A DNA stretch of 64,000 nt from Noviherbaspirillum galbum (lineage in GTDB: Bacteria; Pseudomonadota; Gammaproteobacteria; Burkholderiales; Burkholderiaceae_D). The stretch spans positions 88,397-152,396 of the forward strand of contig NZ_JAAIVB010000003.1 in NCBI RefSeq assembly GCF_010974945.1, written 5' to 3'. The notes beneath the pieces were generated by a model. It saw only the letters and a program-made list of their open reading frames with translations, was not told the DNA's origin and searched no databases. The position numbers and the translations under genes were made by a program. This document shows, piece after piece, positions 50,398 through 59,385 of the stretch (position 1 is the stretch's first letter; every line of letters begins with the position of its first letter).

Positions 50398-51037
50398 CGC
50401 GCGCGCGCGGCGCTTCATGTCCGCGCTCCTGCTGGTGCTGAGCGCCGGCGCAGCGGCTGAGCAAAGGACATGGCGCTTCGACGTACAGCTCGATGGCAAG
50501 CCGATCGGCCAGCATCGATTCATCCTGAATGACGGCCCCGGGTCGCGGGAAATCCGCAGCGACGCGGAATTCGATGTGAAATTCCTGCTCGTCTTCAAGT
50601 ATCGCTACGTGCATCACGCCCATGAGACATGGCAAGGCGATTGCCTGAAGAGCCTGCGTGCGCGGACCGATGAAAATGGCACCTTGTCCAGCGTCGATGC
50701 AGAGGCGAAAGCTGGCAGCCTGGTCGTGAAAACCGATGAGGGAAGCCAGGCCTACGCTGGCTGCGTGATGACTTTCGCCTACTGGAATCCCGCCATCCTG
50801 AAACAGCAGAAGCTCTTGAATCCCCAGACCGGCCGCTACGAAGACGTGAAGGTCTCTCTCTTGCAGGAGGACGAACTCACGTTGGGCGGCCGGAAGGTAG
50901 TGGCTCGCCGTTACAGGATCACCGGCCCCGCAGCGCCGATCGAACTCTGGTACAGCCCGGAAGGCGACTGGCTGCAACTGGCCTCGACGGTGAAAGGCGG
51001 GATGCAATTAGTTTACCGACGCGGAGACCCGTCATGA
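50390..51037 (+). CDS. DUF6134-family periplasmic protein
   Basis: A 215-residue protein with a signal peptide (RRFMSALLLVLSAGAAA). TWRFDVQLDGKPIGQHRFIL, KFLLVFKYRYVHHAHETWQGDCLKSL and YAGCVMTFAYWNPAILKQQKLLNPQTGRY (motif span) are characteristic of DUF6134. Two Cys (DCLKSL and GCVMTF) may form a disulfide. Function is unknown; it may bind lipid next to the lipocalin. It overlaps both neighbours and is part of the operon. Confidence 0.82.
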   Translation: MNSARARRFMSALLLVLSAGAAAEQRTWRFDVQLDGKPIGQHRFILNDGPGSREIRSDAEFDVKFLLVFKYRYVHHAHETWQGDCLKSLRARTDENGTLSSVDAEAKAGSLVVKTDEGSQAYAGCVMTFAYWNPAILKQQKLLNPQTGRYEDVKVSLLQEDELTLGGRKVVARRYRITGPAAPIELWYSPEGDWLQLASTVKGGMQLVYRRGDPS

Positions 51038-51576
51038 ATTACCGCAGCCTGTTGAGAAAATGTTTCGCGGCCGCCATCATGCCCTTGCTGGGCGCGTGCC
51101 AGACCGAGCCGCTGGCGCCGATCGCCACCGTTCCCAAGGTGGACCTTCCCCGCTTCATGGGTGACTGGTATGTCATTGCCAACATACCCACCTTTCTCGA
51201 GCGGAATGCGCACGACCCGGTAGAGTCGTACCGCCTCGGGGAAGACGGCACCATAGAGACGACCTTTACCTTCCACGACGGCGGCTTCGACGGACCACAG
51301 AAGGTTTATCACCCGCGCGGTTTCGTGGCCGACCCGGCAAGCAACGCGGTCTGGGGCATGCAGTTCATCTGGCCGGTCCAGGCCGAGTACCGCATCATCT
51401 ACCTGGCCGACGATTACAGCCAGACGGTGATCGGCCGGTCGAAGCGCGATTACGTCTGGATCATGGCCCGCACGCCCCGCATCCCGGACAGCGATTACCA
51501 GCGCCTGCTGCAATTCATCGCTGCCCAGGGCTATGACACTGCCAGGGTCGTGAAGGCGCCGCAGCGCCCCCGCTGA
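51034..51576 (+). CDS. blc: Outer-membrane lipocalin lipoprotein (Blc-like)
   Basis: A 180-residue lipoprotein: lipobox LLGAC at residues about 18-22, then the lipocalin motif LPRFMGDWYVIANIPTF and the closing RTPRIPDSDYQRLLQFIAAQGYD. Bacterial lipocalins bind fatty acids or lysophospholipids at the outer membrane and are induced by envelope stress. Last gene of the operon; its ATG overlaps the previous stop. After its stop there is a weak GC hairpin at 51577-51599. Confidence 0.92.
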   Translation: MNYRSLLRKCFAAAIMPLLGACQTEPLAPIATVPKVDLPRFMGDWYVIANIPTFLERNAHDPVESYRLGEDGTIETTFTFHDGGFDGPQKVYHPRGFVADPASNAVWGMQFIWPVQAEYRIIYLADDYSQTVIGRSKRDYVWIMARTPRIPDSDYQRLLQFIAAQGYDTARVVKAPQRPR

Positions 51577-51626
51577 CCCGGGCCGGTCGATGGCCCCGGA
51601 CAATCGATTCGCTTGCTTTCGCCCTC

Positions 51627-52634
51627 TTACTTGCGTACTTTCTCGAGGTCGGACTGCAGATCCTTCACGAGCTTGGTGTGGCCTTCGCTCGCAAACTTCT
51701 GCGTCGCCTGGCGCGTCGTCTCCTGCATGCGTTCGATTTCCTTGTCGCTCACCACCGTGACCTGCATGCCCTTCTGCTTCAGGAAGTCGATTGCCTTCGC
51801 GGAGGATTCGCGGGTTTCCTTGCGTTCGAAGTCCCTGGTCGCGGCGGCGGATTCCTGGATCGCCTTCTTCTCGTCGGCGCTCAGGCCGTCCCACCACTTC
51901 TTGCTCGCGAGTACGATCCACGGGCTATACACGTGCTTGGTGAGCGACAGGTATTTCTGCACTTCATAGAACTTGCTGGACTGGATGGTCGTGACCGGGT
52001 TTTCCTGGCCATCGACGGTCCCGGTTTCCATGGCGGTAAACAATTCCGAGAAGGCCAGCGGGATGGCGTTGGCGCCGAAGCCCTTGAACATGTCGATGTA
52101 TACCGGGTTCTGCATGACACGAAGCTTGATGCCCTGCAGGTCTTCCATCTTCGCGATCGGGCGCTTGGAGTTGGTCAGGTTGCGGAAACCGTTCTCCCAG
52201 TAAACCAGGCCGACCAGTCCTTTTTCCTGCAGCTTGGCCATCAGGTTCTGGCCGAAGGGCCCGTCGAGGATCGCATCCGCTTCCTTCTCGTTGCGGAAGA
52301 TGAAAGGCAGGTCATAGACGCCGAAATCGCTGTCGATGCCGACCAGCGTGGCGGTCGAACCCACCATCATTTCCTGCGCGCCGCCGATCAAGGCGTTTTG
52401 CATCTGCACATCGCTGCCGAGGCTGGCGCTGCCGAAGCCCTTCATCTTCAGCTTGCCGCCGGTGCGCTTGGCGAGATCGTCGGCGAAGAACTTGGCGGCA
52501 TGTCCCTGGTTGCTGTCCTCCGCGAGGCCGTAGCCGAAGCGGATGATGCGCGGCTTGAAGTCGGCCGCATGGCCGGCGGCCGCGACGCAGCACAAGGCAG
52601 CGGCGGTAACGATGGATTTGAGGGATAACTTCAT
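51627..52634 (-). CDS. dctP: TRAP transporter solute-binding protein (DctP)
   Basis: A 335-residue periplasmic protein with a signal peptide (KSIVTAAALCCVAAAGHA). DctP family motifs: RFGYGLAEDSNQGHAAKFFADDL, GIKLRVMQNPVYIDMFKGFGANAIPLAFSELFTAMETGTVDGQENP (motif span) with the conserved Arg that binds the carboxylate. Next to gluconokinase and a GntR-type regulator, the ligand is most likely gluconate or a similar sugar acid. Last gene of the leftward operon. Confidence 0.92.
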   Translation of the reverse strand: MKLSLKSIVTAAALCCVAAAGHAADFKPRIIRFGYGLAEDSNQGHAAKFFADDLAKRTGGKLKMKGFGSASLGSDVQMQNALIGGAQEMMVGSTATLVGIDSDFGVYDLPFIFRNEKEADAILDGPFGQNLMAKLQEKGLVGLVYWENGFRNLTNSKRPIAKMEDLQGIKLRVMQNPVYIDMFKGFGANAIPLAFSELFTAMETGTVDGQENPVTTIQSSKFYEVQKYLSLTKHVYSPWIVLASKKWWDGLSADEKKAIQESAAATRDFERKETRESSAKAIDFLKQKGMQVTVVSDKEIERMQETTRQATQKFASEGHTKLVKDLQSDLEKVRK

Positions 52635-52655
52635 GATGTCTCCTTTATGTTGGAA

Positions 52656-53933
52656 TCAACGGAACCATGCCATCGGCACGGTAATGCATTGGGGGAATGC
52701 GACGAACAGGAACACGAGCAGGGTCTCGACCAGCAGGAAAGGCCAGACGCCGCGCGTCGCGCTTTCGAGGGAGATGCGGGCAACGCCGCACACCACGTTG
52801 AGGACCGTGCACACCGGGGGATGGATCAGGCCGAGCGTGCCGACCAGGATGAACATCACGCCGAAGTAAGTCGGATCGACGCCCGCCTTGATCATGAGCG
52901 GCATCAGCACCGGACCCATGACGAGAATGGTCGGCGTCAGGTCCATGACGGTGCCGACCGCCAGCAAGAGAACCATGACCGCCGCCACCAGCCAGCGCGG
53001 ATGGTCGATCAGGGGCCCGAGGAAATCGGTGACCTGCGCCGGCAGGTCCGCCAGCGTGACCATGTAGGACGCGACAAAGGCCGCCGCGCACAGGAACATG
53101 ACCGTACTGGTGGTCCGCGCCGCATTCATGAGCAAGGGAATGATCTGGTCGAACTTGACTTCGCGGTAGATGAACAGGCTGACGAACAAGGCATACACCG
53201 CGGCGACCGCTGCGGCCTCCGTCGGCGTGAACACGCCGCCTTTCAGGCCGCCGACGATGATGACCGGAAGAACCAGCGCCCACAAGGCATCCACCAGGGC
53301 ATGCTTGCGCTCGGCCCAGCTGCTCTTGGGCTGCAGCTTCACTTCCATGTTGCGCGCTAGCAGGCTCCAGACGATCACCAGGCCGAGCGCCCGCATCAGC
53401 GCGGGCATGATGCCGGCAATGAAGAGGTTGCTGATCGAGGTATTGGTGGTGACGCCGAAGATGATGAAGGGCATGGACGGCGGCACGATGGGCGCGATGA
53501 CGCCGCCGGCGGCGATCAGGCCCGCAGAGCGCGGCACCGGGTAGCCATGGTCGCGCATCATTGGAATCAGCAACGTGGCGACGGCGGCGGTATCGGCGAG
53601 CGCCGAGCCAGAGAACGCGCCCAGCAGGAGCGTCGCGGCGATGGCGACATATCCGAGACCGCCCCGGATATGACCGACCATGGACACCGCGAGGTTGATG
53701 ATGCGCTTCGAAATGCCGCCCGCATTCATCAGCTCGCCGGCAAGGATGAAGCACGGCACCGCCAGCAGGGGATACACGTCAGCGCCGGCGAGCATGTTCT
53801 GCGCCACCAGCTGCGCATCGAAGAAGTCGAGGTGGACCATCAGCACCACCCCGGTCAGGATCAGGGCAAAGGCAATGGGCATGCCGAGCACCATCAGCGC
53901 GACCAGCGCGCCCAGGAAGATTCCGATAGTCAT
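52656..53933 (-). CDS. dctM: TRAP transporter large permease (DctM)
   Basis: A 425-residue protein with about 12 helices. GMPIAFALILTGVVLMVHLDFF, LLAVPCFILAGELMNAGGISKRIINLA and PIVPPSMPFIIFGVTTNTSI are DctM hallmarks. It uses the sodium gradient to move the bound acid. Overlaps the DctQ gene by four bases. Confidence 0.93.
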   Translation of the reverse strand: MTIGIFLGALVALMVLGMPIAFALILTGVVLMVHLDFFDAQLVAQNMLAGADVYPLLAVPCFILAGELMNAGGISKRIINLAVSMVGHIRGGLGYVAIAATLLLGAFSGSALADTAAVATLLIPMMRDHGYPVPRSAGLIAAGGVIAPIVPPSMPFIIFGVTTNTSISNLFIAGIMPALMRALGLVIVWSLLARNMEVKLQPKSSWAERKHALVDALWALVLPVIIVGGLKGGVFTPTEAAAVAAVYALFVSLFIYREVKFDQIIPLLMNAARTTSTVMFLCAAAFVASYMVTLADLPAQVTDFLGPLIDHPRWLVAAVMVLLLAVGTVMDLTPTILVMGPVLMPLMIKAGVDPTYFGVMFILVGTLGLIHPPVCTVLNVVCGVARISLESATRGVWPFLLVETLLVFLFVAFPQCITVPMAWFR

Positions 53934-54469
53934 TCTGCGATTTCCTTTTCAGGCGCGGGGTGGAATGCCGTCGACGCGGCGTGATCTCCGGGAATGGCGG
54001 CGTCGGGCTTGCCGGAGACGATCTTGTAGAGGTTCGCGAGCACCACGACGATCATGCTCGCCGCGCACACCAGGCCGGCAGACGCCATCGCCGCGTTGGG
54101 ATAGTGCAGCACCGTCGAATACGTGGTCATGCCGATCTGCGTCTGCGTCCAGCTTCCCGCAAGGAACAACCACAGGGCATACAGCATCAGCAGGTGGCTG
54201 ATCACCGCGCTCGCCCGCCTTGCCCAGAAAGGCAGTCGTTCCTGCACGAGTTCCACGCCAAGATGCGCCTTGCGGCGAAGGCCGAGCACAGCGCCGAGAA
54301 ACACCATCCAGACGAACAGCAGGCGCGATATCTCTTCCGCGCCGGCGAAGCCCGCTCCGAATCCGTAGCGCGCCACGACATTCGAAAACAGCAGCACCAC
54401 CATGATGGCGAGATCGAGCGCGAGCAAGCCCTCGACGATGCGGTCAATCCAGGTTTTTTGTACTTCCAC
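53930..54469 (-). CDS. dctQ: TRAP transporter small permease (DctQ)
   Basis: A 179-residue protein with four helices (IMVVLLFSNVVARYGFGAG, RLLFVWMVFLGAVLGLRRKAHLGVELV, and two more). The F-V-W-x-x-F-L-G-A motif and R-R-K-A-H-L-G identify DctQ. It starts two bases after the gluconokinase stop. Confidence 0.92.
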   Translation of the reverse strand: MEVQKTWIDRIVEGLLALDLAIMVVLLFSNVVARYGFGAGFAGAEEISRLLFVWMVFLGAVLGLRRKAHLGVELVQERLPFWARRASAVISHLLMLYALWLFLAGSWTQTQIGMTTYSTVLHYPNAAMASAGLVCAASMIVVVLANLYKIVSGKPDAAIPGDHAASTAFHPAPEKEIAE

Positions 54470-54471
54470 GG

Positions 54472-55029
54472 TCAGCCTCCTCGATCGTTATCCGGTGATG
54501 CGGCCGGCATGTCCTGCAAGGCGCGCAACGCCTGGCTGACCAGTTCGACCGGCTCTTGCCTGATGTCCAGCGTCAGGCCCCTTTCATCGCGCTGCAGCGG
54601 TTCCAGGTCGCGGAACTGGCTTTCGAGCAACGACACGGGCATGAAATGATTGGGCCGCGCACGCATGCGGGCAGCGATGAGCTCCATGGCGCCATCGAGG
54701 TGAGCGAAGGCAAGGCCCTCGTCGCCTTGGCGAAGCAGGTCGCGGTAGCTGCGCTTGAGCGCAGAACATGACACCACGAGGCCCTGCTGCAAGACGCGCG
54801 CCTCGGCGATCCGTTCCCGGATCACCATCAGCCAGTCGCGCCGGTCGAGATCGGTCAGCGGCTGTCCGGCTGCCATCTTGTCAATGTTGGATTGGGGGTG
54901 AAACGCGTCTCCCTCGAGATGCGCGAATCCGAGCGCTTGCGCAAGCCGGCTGCCGATTTCGCTCTTGCCGCAACCGCTCACGCCCATCACCACGATGCGG
55001 CAGGGCTGGTGTTGTTCTGGATGCACCAT
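54472..55029 (-). CDS. gntK: Gluconokinase
   Basis: A 185-residue kinase. The P-loop is VMGVSGCGKSEIGSRLA and the substrate motif EGDAFHPQSNIDKMAAGQPLTDLDRRDWL is diagnostic for gluconokinase. It phosphorylates gluconate to 6-phosphogluconate for the Entner-Doudoroff or pentose phosphate routes. It is the first gene of the unit gntK-dctQ-dctM-dctP, just behind a GntR operator. Confidence 0.95.
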   Translation of the reverse strand: MVHPEQHQPCRIVVMGVSGCGKSEIGSRLAQALGFAHLEGDAFHPQSNIDKMAAGQPLTDLDRRDWLMVIRERIAEARVLQQGLVVSCSALKRSYRDLLRQGDEGLAFAHLDGAMELIAARMRARPNHFMPVSLLESQFRDLEPLQRDERGLTLDIRQEPVELVSQALRALQDMPAASPDNDRGG

Positions 55030-55047
55030 GTGTCCTTTTTGCGATTA

Positions 55048-55063
55048 ATGTTATCGCTAACAT
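55048..55063. promoter_or_regulatory. GntR operator at the gntK promoter
   Basis: ATGTTA-TCGC-TAACAT, a perfect palindrome matching the ATGTTA-N4-TAACAT site known for gluconate repressors. It ends 19 bases before the gntK start codon. Confidence 0.85.
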
Positions 55064-55184
55064 GCGAATTCTGCCGATCTTGGAAGCGGATGTAAACCGG
55101 TTTTTATGGTGCGGCGCAAAAAGAGAGTGGACTGCGGAAGGAGGCTTCGCGTCGACCTACAGGCCGGAAATACCCTCGAGAACA

Positions 55185-56219
55185 TCAGGTGCTCTCGCGC
55201 GCCATCAGCGTGAACCCGAGGTCGATGTGCTGGCGGGCCGGCTTTTCGCCGTTGATGAGCTGCTTGAGAAGGATCGCGGCTTCGAAGCCGATGCGGTAGC
55301 GCGGCGTGCCGACGGTGGTGAGCGACGGCACCATCCAGGCGGATTGCGGCAAGTCGTTGAAACCGCAGATCGCCAGCTGCCGGGGGACCGCGATGCCGCG
55401 CCGCTGGCATTGATAGATCGCGCCGTAGGCAAGGTCGTCGTTGCAGCAGAAGGCGGCGTCGCAATCCGGGGCCACGGCGAGCAGCCGGCCCAGCAGCTCG
55501 GCGCCGAGCGCGACGGTGGAGGGATCGGGCACCAGTACCTCCCGCTCCGGCGCGTACAGGCCGGCCGCCCGCAAGGCGGCACGCCAGCCTTCCGCGCGCT
55601 TGAGGGTACGCTCGTCCAGCTGGGCGGCGATGAAGCCGATGCGGCGGTAGCCCTTGTCGATCAGGTAGCGCGTCATGGTGTAGCTGGCATCGAACTGGGA
55701 CAGGCCCACGCTGTACTCGCCCTCGCCGATCGACAGGTCCATCATGGAAACGGTGGGCACGCCGCTCGCCGCCAGCATGCGCCTCACTTCCTCGCTCTGG
55801 CCAAGGCCGGTGAGCAGGACGCCGTCCGGGTTCGATTGCAAATGGATGCCAACGAGCTTGCGCTCCTCCTTGTCGGAATAGCGCGTGTTGCCGATCAGGA
55901 CCTGCACGCCCTCTTCGTCCACCGCATCCTGGATACCCGCCAGCACGTCGGTGAACACCGCGTTCGACAGGGAGGGAATGAGGACGGAGATGACGTTGGA
56001 GCGCGAGGTGGCGAGCGCGCGCGCCGCCCGGTTCGGGACGTAGCCGAGGTCCTGCATGGCGCGTTCGATCTGCTGGCGCAGCGCGGGCGTCACCAGCTCG
56101 GGCTTGCTGATTGCGCGGGACGCGGTCATGGTCGACACCCCGACCTGCCTTGCCACGTCTGCCAGGGTGATGCGTCTCCTGACGCGCCCTCTTTTCTCTT
56201 CGTCTTCCCGGGACGTCAT
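55185..56219 (-). CDS. gntR: LacI-family gluconate repressor
   Basis: A 344-residue LacI-type regulator. The helix-turn-helix and hinge are ITLADVARQVGVSTMTASRAISKPELV and ALRQQIERAMQDLGYVPNRAARAL; the ligand domain is periplasmic-binding-protein-like (NVISVLIPSLSNAVFTDVLAGIQD). It matches the GntR/GntH branch. A good operator lies at the gntK promoter and a degenerate one upstream of its own gene, so gluconate should derepress the operon. Confidence 0.92.
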   Translation of the reverse strand: MTSREDEEKRGRVRRRITLADVARQVGVSTMTASRAISKPELVTPALRQQIERAMQDLGYVPNRAARALATSRSNVISVLIPSLSNAVFTDVLAGIQDAVDEEGVQVLIGNTRYSDKEERKLVGIHLQSNPDGVLLTGLGQSEEVRRMLAASGVPTVSMMDLSIGEGEYSVGLSQFDASYTMTRYLIDKGYRRIGFIAAQLDERTLKRAEGWRAALRAAGLYAPEREVLVPDPSTVALGAELLGRLLAVAPDCDAAFCCNDDLAYGAIYQCQRRGIAVPRQLAICGFNDLPQSAWMVPSLTTVGTPRYRIGFEAAILLKQLINGEKPARQHIDLGFTLMAREST

Positions 56220-56250
56220 TGGGGCCTATCCTTCCGTTTTACCTTCGCCA

Positions 56251-56266
56251 ATGTTATCGCTATCTA
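56251..56266. promoter_or_regulatory. Degenerate GntR operator upstream of gntR
   Basis: ATGTTATCGC is identical to the left ten bases of the gntK operator; the right half is TATCTA instead of TAACAT. It lies 31 bases before the gntR start and may give weak autoregulation. Confidence 0.55.
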
Positions 56267-56332
56267 GCACATAAGTAAAACAGTAGCCTTTGGGAAAGTT
56301 TGGAAGCGCTTGGTTCGCAGGCGCCCAGGGCG

Positions 56333-58066
56333 TCAGCAACCCGCCGGACGGGTTGCCAGCAAGCCGATCGTGACGAGAAAGAGAAGCATGGCGACCACCT
56401 TCCAGAAGATCACCGGGTTTCTTTCGATCAACGGCGGCCGGGTCTTGCGCAGGTAAGCCTTGTTCGGATGGCGCAGGTCGTGGATGAATTCGGCGAGATC
56501 GCCATAACGCTTTTCCCGGACCGGGTGCAGCGCACGGCGCAGGGCTTCGTCCACCCAGAGGGGAAAGCCGGGACCGGATTCGAGGAGGGAACGATAGCTC
56601 AGCTTGCGCGCCTCGGCGGCCGAACGGATCTTCGCCACTTCCACGCCATAAGGCTGGGTGCCGCTCAACATCTGGTAAGCGATGACGGCGAGAGAAAACA
56701 TGTCGGACCGCGCATCGCCCTGCTCGCCATGAAAGCATTCCGGCGCGGTGTACTGCAAGGTGCCAACGACGCGATCGTGATCGATTGCCGCTCCGCCTTC
56801 GGAAATGCCCGCTACCCGGGTCGCGCCGAAGTCGATGATCCTCGCCGTCCCGGTGCGGTCGACCATGATGTTTTCCGGGCGCAGGTCCTGGTGCACCATT
56901 TCCATGCGATGAAAGGCGCGCAGGCCGCGCCCGACCTGCTCGATCACACCGCGCACGGCATCGATGCCGGGGGCGGGATGGTCGCGCATCCATTGCGCCA
57001 GCGTCTCGCCCTCGATGTACTCCATCGCCACATAGAGGTAATTGCGACTGCGGTTTCCCTGGCAAGGCTTGAGCACGTGGGGACTGTTGATGCGCCGGGC
57101 AATCCATTCCTCTAGCAGGAAGCGCTCGAGGTAATCCGGGTCGTCGCGCATTTCCGTCGAAGGGGTCTTCAGCGCGACCTGCTCGCCGGATTCGATGTCG
57201 ACGGCGAGGAACACATGGCTGCGGCTGCTCGCATGGATCTGGCGCACGATGCGAAAGCCATCGAATTCCATGCGGGGTTCGAGAGCCGGCGGAAAGGGCA
57301 GCAACGACATTTGCTGGACCAGTTCCCCGGCCTCGGGTTGGGGCAAGGCGTCGACCCTGACGATCTGCACCGTCAGGTTGTCCGCGCTGCCGCGCCGCAG
57401 CGCATGCTCGACGATGCCCTGCGCAGCCATGTCGAGATTGCTTCCGCTGGTCTCAAGCAGACGGGCGACCAATTCGCCATCAATGTAATCGTAGACGCCA
57501 TCCGTCGCCAGCAGGAAGGTGTCCCCCGCTTCGAGCTGGATCGCGTGGTAATCGATTTCCACGCGCTGGTTCATGCCGAGCGCCCGGGCGAGATAACTCT
57601 GCGCCGAGGAAACATGGATCCGGTGGTCATTGGTGAGCTGCTCGAGCGCCGCGCCGCGCAACTGGTAGATGCGGGAATCGCCGACGTGGAACAGGTGCGC
57701 CGTCGTGGACTTGACGACCATGGCGCTCAGGGTGCAGACATAGCCGCGATCCATGTCGAAGCGATACTGGCTTTGCTGGGTTTGCGCATGCAGCCAGGAA
57801 TTGGTGGCGGCGATGACGCGCTCGACCGAGGTTTTCACCGACCACGCATCCGAGGTGCAGTAATAGTCCTCCAGCACGCTGGCGACCGCCTGCTGGCTGG
57901 CGATGTGGCTGACCGCACTGCTGCTGATGCCATCCGCCACGGCGGCAACGATTCCTTTGCTGGAGAGCTGTGGCTCGCCGGGAACGCAGGCGCCATGGAA
58001 ATCCTGGTTGGCTGTCTTGCGTCCCTTCTCGGAATGCTGGCCGATCGTGATGGTGAGCTGGCTCAT
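56333..58066 (-). CDS. PP2C phosphatase-Ser/Thr protein kinase fusion, membrane anchored
   Basis: A 577-residue protein. Residues 1-235 are PP2C-like: GIVAAVADGISSSAVSHIAS, HLFHVGDSRIYQL, LLATDGVYDYID and GSADNLTVQIV supply the metal Asp residues. Residues about 262-510 are a Hanks-type kinase: FRIVRQIHASSRSHVFLAVD, VALKTPS (Lys), MVHQDLRPENIMVD (the usual HRD reads HQD), IIDFGATRVA and GTLQYTAPECF. A C-terminal helix (VIFWKVVAMLLFLVTIGLLAT) anchors it. Opposite activities in one chain suggest a self-contained switch. It follows nirC in the assimilatory nitrite gene cluster, a setting known for this fusion in betaproteobacteria. ATG 58066 begins the PP2C domain. Confidence 0.92.
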   Translation of the reverse strand: MSQLTITIGQHSEKGRKTANQDFHGACVPGEPQLSSKGIVAAVADGISSSAVSHIASQQAVASVLEDYYCTSDAWSVKTSVERVIAATNSWLHAQTQQSQYRFDMDRGYVCTLSAMVVKSTTAHLFHVGDSRIYQLRGAALEQLTNDHRIHVSSAQSYLARALGMNQRVEIDYHAIQLEAGDTFLLATDGVYDYIDGELVARLLETSGSNLDMAAQGIVEHALRRGSADNLTVQIVRVDALPQPEAGELVQQMSLLPFPPALEPRMEFDGFRIVRQIHASSRSHVFLAVDIESGEQVALKTPSTEMRDDPDYLERFLLEEWIARRINSPHVLKPCQGNRSRNYLYVAMEYIEGETLAQWMRDHPAPGIDAVRGVIEQVGRGLRAFHRMEMVHQDLRPENIMVDRTGTARIIDFGATRVAGISEGGAAIDHDRVVGTLQYTAPECFHGEQGDARSDMFSLAVIAYQMLSGTQPYGVEVAKIRSAAEARKLSYRSLLESGPGFPLWVDEALRRALHPVREKRYGDLAEFIHDLRHPNKAYLRKTRPPLIERNPVIFWKVVAMLLFLVTIGLLATRPAGC

Positions 58067-58085
58067 GCTGGCGGGGCCTGTAAGA

Positions 58086-58122
58086 CGCATGACCGGCCGC
58101 CGCGCCGGCCACCGGTCATGCG
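58086..58122 (-). promoter_or_regulatory. Intercistronic hairpin between nirC and the kinase/phosphatase
   Basis: CGCATGACCGG pairs perfectly with CCGGTCATGCG (11 bp), loop of 15 bases that is itself GC-rich. It lies between the nirC stop and the kinase start, 20 bases before the latter. Without a T-run it may lower downstream expression or stabilise the nirBDC message. Confidence 0.6.
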
Positions 58123-58139
58123 CGACGGGATTGAATGGA

Positions 58140-58949
58140 TTACAGCGTGCGCTTCGGGCCGGTCTTGATGTGGGTTGCGTACAGCGTCAGGCCGGTGAAG
58201 GCGAGGCCGCCGACAAGGTTGCCGAGCACCGTGGGAATTTCGTTCCAGATCAGGTAGTCCATGATCGAGAAGTGCCCGCCCAGCATCAACCCCGACGGGA
58301 ACAGGAACATGTTGACCACGGAATGTTCGAAAGCCATGGCGAAGAACAGCATGATGGGCATCCACATCGCGATCACCTTGCCGCTCACTGTCGTGGAAAT
58401 CATGGCGCCCACCACGCCGGTCGACACCATCCAGTTGCACAGCATGCCGCGCACGAACAGGGTCAGCATGCCGGCCGCGCCGTACTTCGCATAGCCCAGG
58501 GTGCGGCTTTCGCCGATGACGCCGATCACCTCGCCGACCTTGCTCGGCGGCGTGGAAAAGCCGTTCGTGAACACGATCGCCATCAGCACCGCGACAGTCA
58601 GCGCGCCGCCGAAGTTGCCGAGGAAGACGAGGCCCCAGTTCCTGAGCACCGCCTTGAGGGTGACGCCTGGCCGCTTGTCGATCAGGGCGAGCGGCGTAAG
58701 TACGAGAACGCCAGTCAGAAGGTCGAACCCCAGCAGGTAGAGCATGCAGAATCCGACCGGGAAGAGGATGGCGCCTATGATGGGATAGCCGGTCTGCACC
58801 GATACCGTGACGGCAAAGACCGCCGACAGGGCAAGAATGGCGCCGGCCATGTAGGCGCGGATCAGCGAGTCCCGCGCCGACATGTAGATTTTCGATTCTC
58901 CGGCGTCGACCATCTTGGTGACGAATTCGGAAGGGGCGAGGTAAGCCAT
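58140..58949 (-). CDS. nirC: Formate/nitrite transporter family protein (NirC)
   Basis: A 269-residue membrane protein with six helices. MAYLAPSEFVTKMVDAGESK is the family N-terminus; GNFGGALTVAVLMAIV, RGMLCNWMVSTGVVGAM and AFEHSVVNMFLFPSGLMLG are FNT signatures, the last with the conserved channel His. It moves nitrite across the inner membrane. AAGGACA precedes ATG 58949. It is 64 bases after nirD in the same unit. Confidence 0.92.
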   Translation of the reverse strand: MAYLAPSEFVTKMVDAGESKIYMSARDSLIRAYMAGAILALSAVFAVTVSVQTGYPIIGAILFPVGFCMLYLLGFDLLTGVLVLTPLALIDKRPGVTLKAVLRNWGLVFLGNFGGALTVAVLMAIVFTNGFSTPPSKVGEVIGVIGESRTLGYAKYGAAGMLTLFVRGMLCNWMVSTGVVGAMISTTVSGKVIAMWMPIMLFFAMAFEHSVVNMFLFPSGLMLGGHFSIMDYLIWNEIPTVLGNLVGGLAFTGLTLYATHIKTGPKRTL

Positions 58950-59013
58950 GATGTGTCCTTGTGTTAGCTGAAAGGGTAAGCCGATCGATGAAGCGCTAAA
59001 GTCTCCGGGCGCC

Positions 59014-59373
59014 TCAGACGGCAACCCAGACCGTGCGGTTCTCCACCCGCACCGGGTACGCGCTGACGGAGTTTTCCGGCGCCTCCAGGCATTCGCCGTT
59101 CTGCAGGTCGAAGTGATGCTTGTAGATCGGCGAGGCAACCACGATGCGTTCGCCGAGGCTGCCGATGAGGCCGCGCGACAGCACGCTGGCCTTGGCATTG
59201 GGATCGAAGTTGTCGATCGCGAACAGGCGCTTCTGGTCGCCGTCCACGTGGAAGACCGCCACATGCTTGTTCTTTACCAGGGCGCAGATGCCCATGTTGG
59301 GAACGATGTCGTCGAGGGAGCAGACGGGGCTCCAGGTCTTGTTTTCCGGCTTGGTTTCGGCAGCATTGATCAT
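59014..59373 (-). CDS. nirD: Nitrite reductase small subunit
   Basis: A 119-residue protein of Rieske fold: SLDDIVPNMGICALVKNKHVAVFHV, IVVASPIYKHHFDLQNGECLE. The Cys-His cluster ligands of true Rieske proteins are missing (FDPNAKASVLSRG is at the first ligand position), as in other NirD. It supports the large subunit in the six-electron reduction of nitrite to ammonium. Starts 12 bases after nirB. Confidence 0.93.
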   Translation of the reverse strand: MINAAETKPENKTWSPVCSLDDIVPNMGICALVKNKHVAVFHVDGDQKRLFAIDNFDPNAKASVLSRGLIGSLGERIVVASPIYKHHFDLQNGECLEAPENSVSAYPVRVENRTVWVAV

Positions 59374-59385
59374 GATGGCGTTTCC

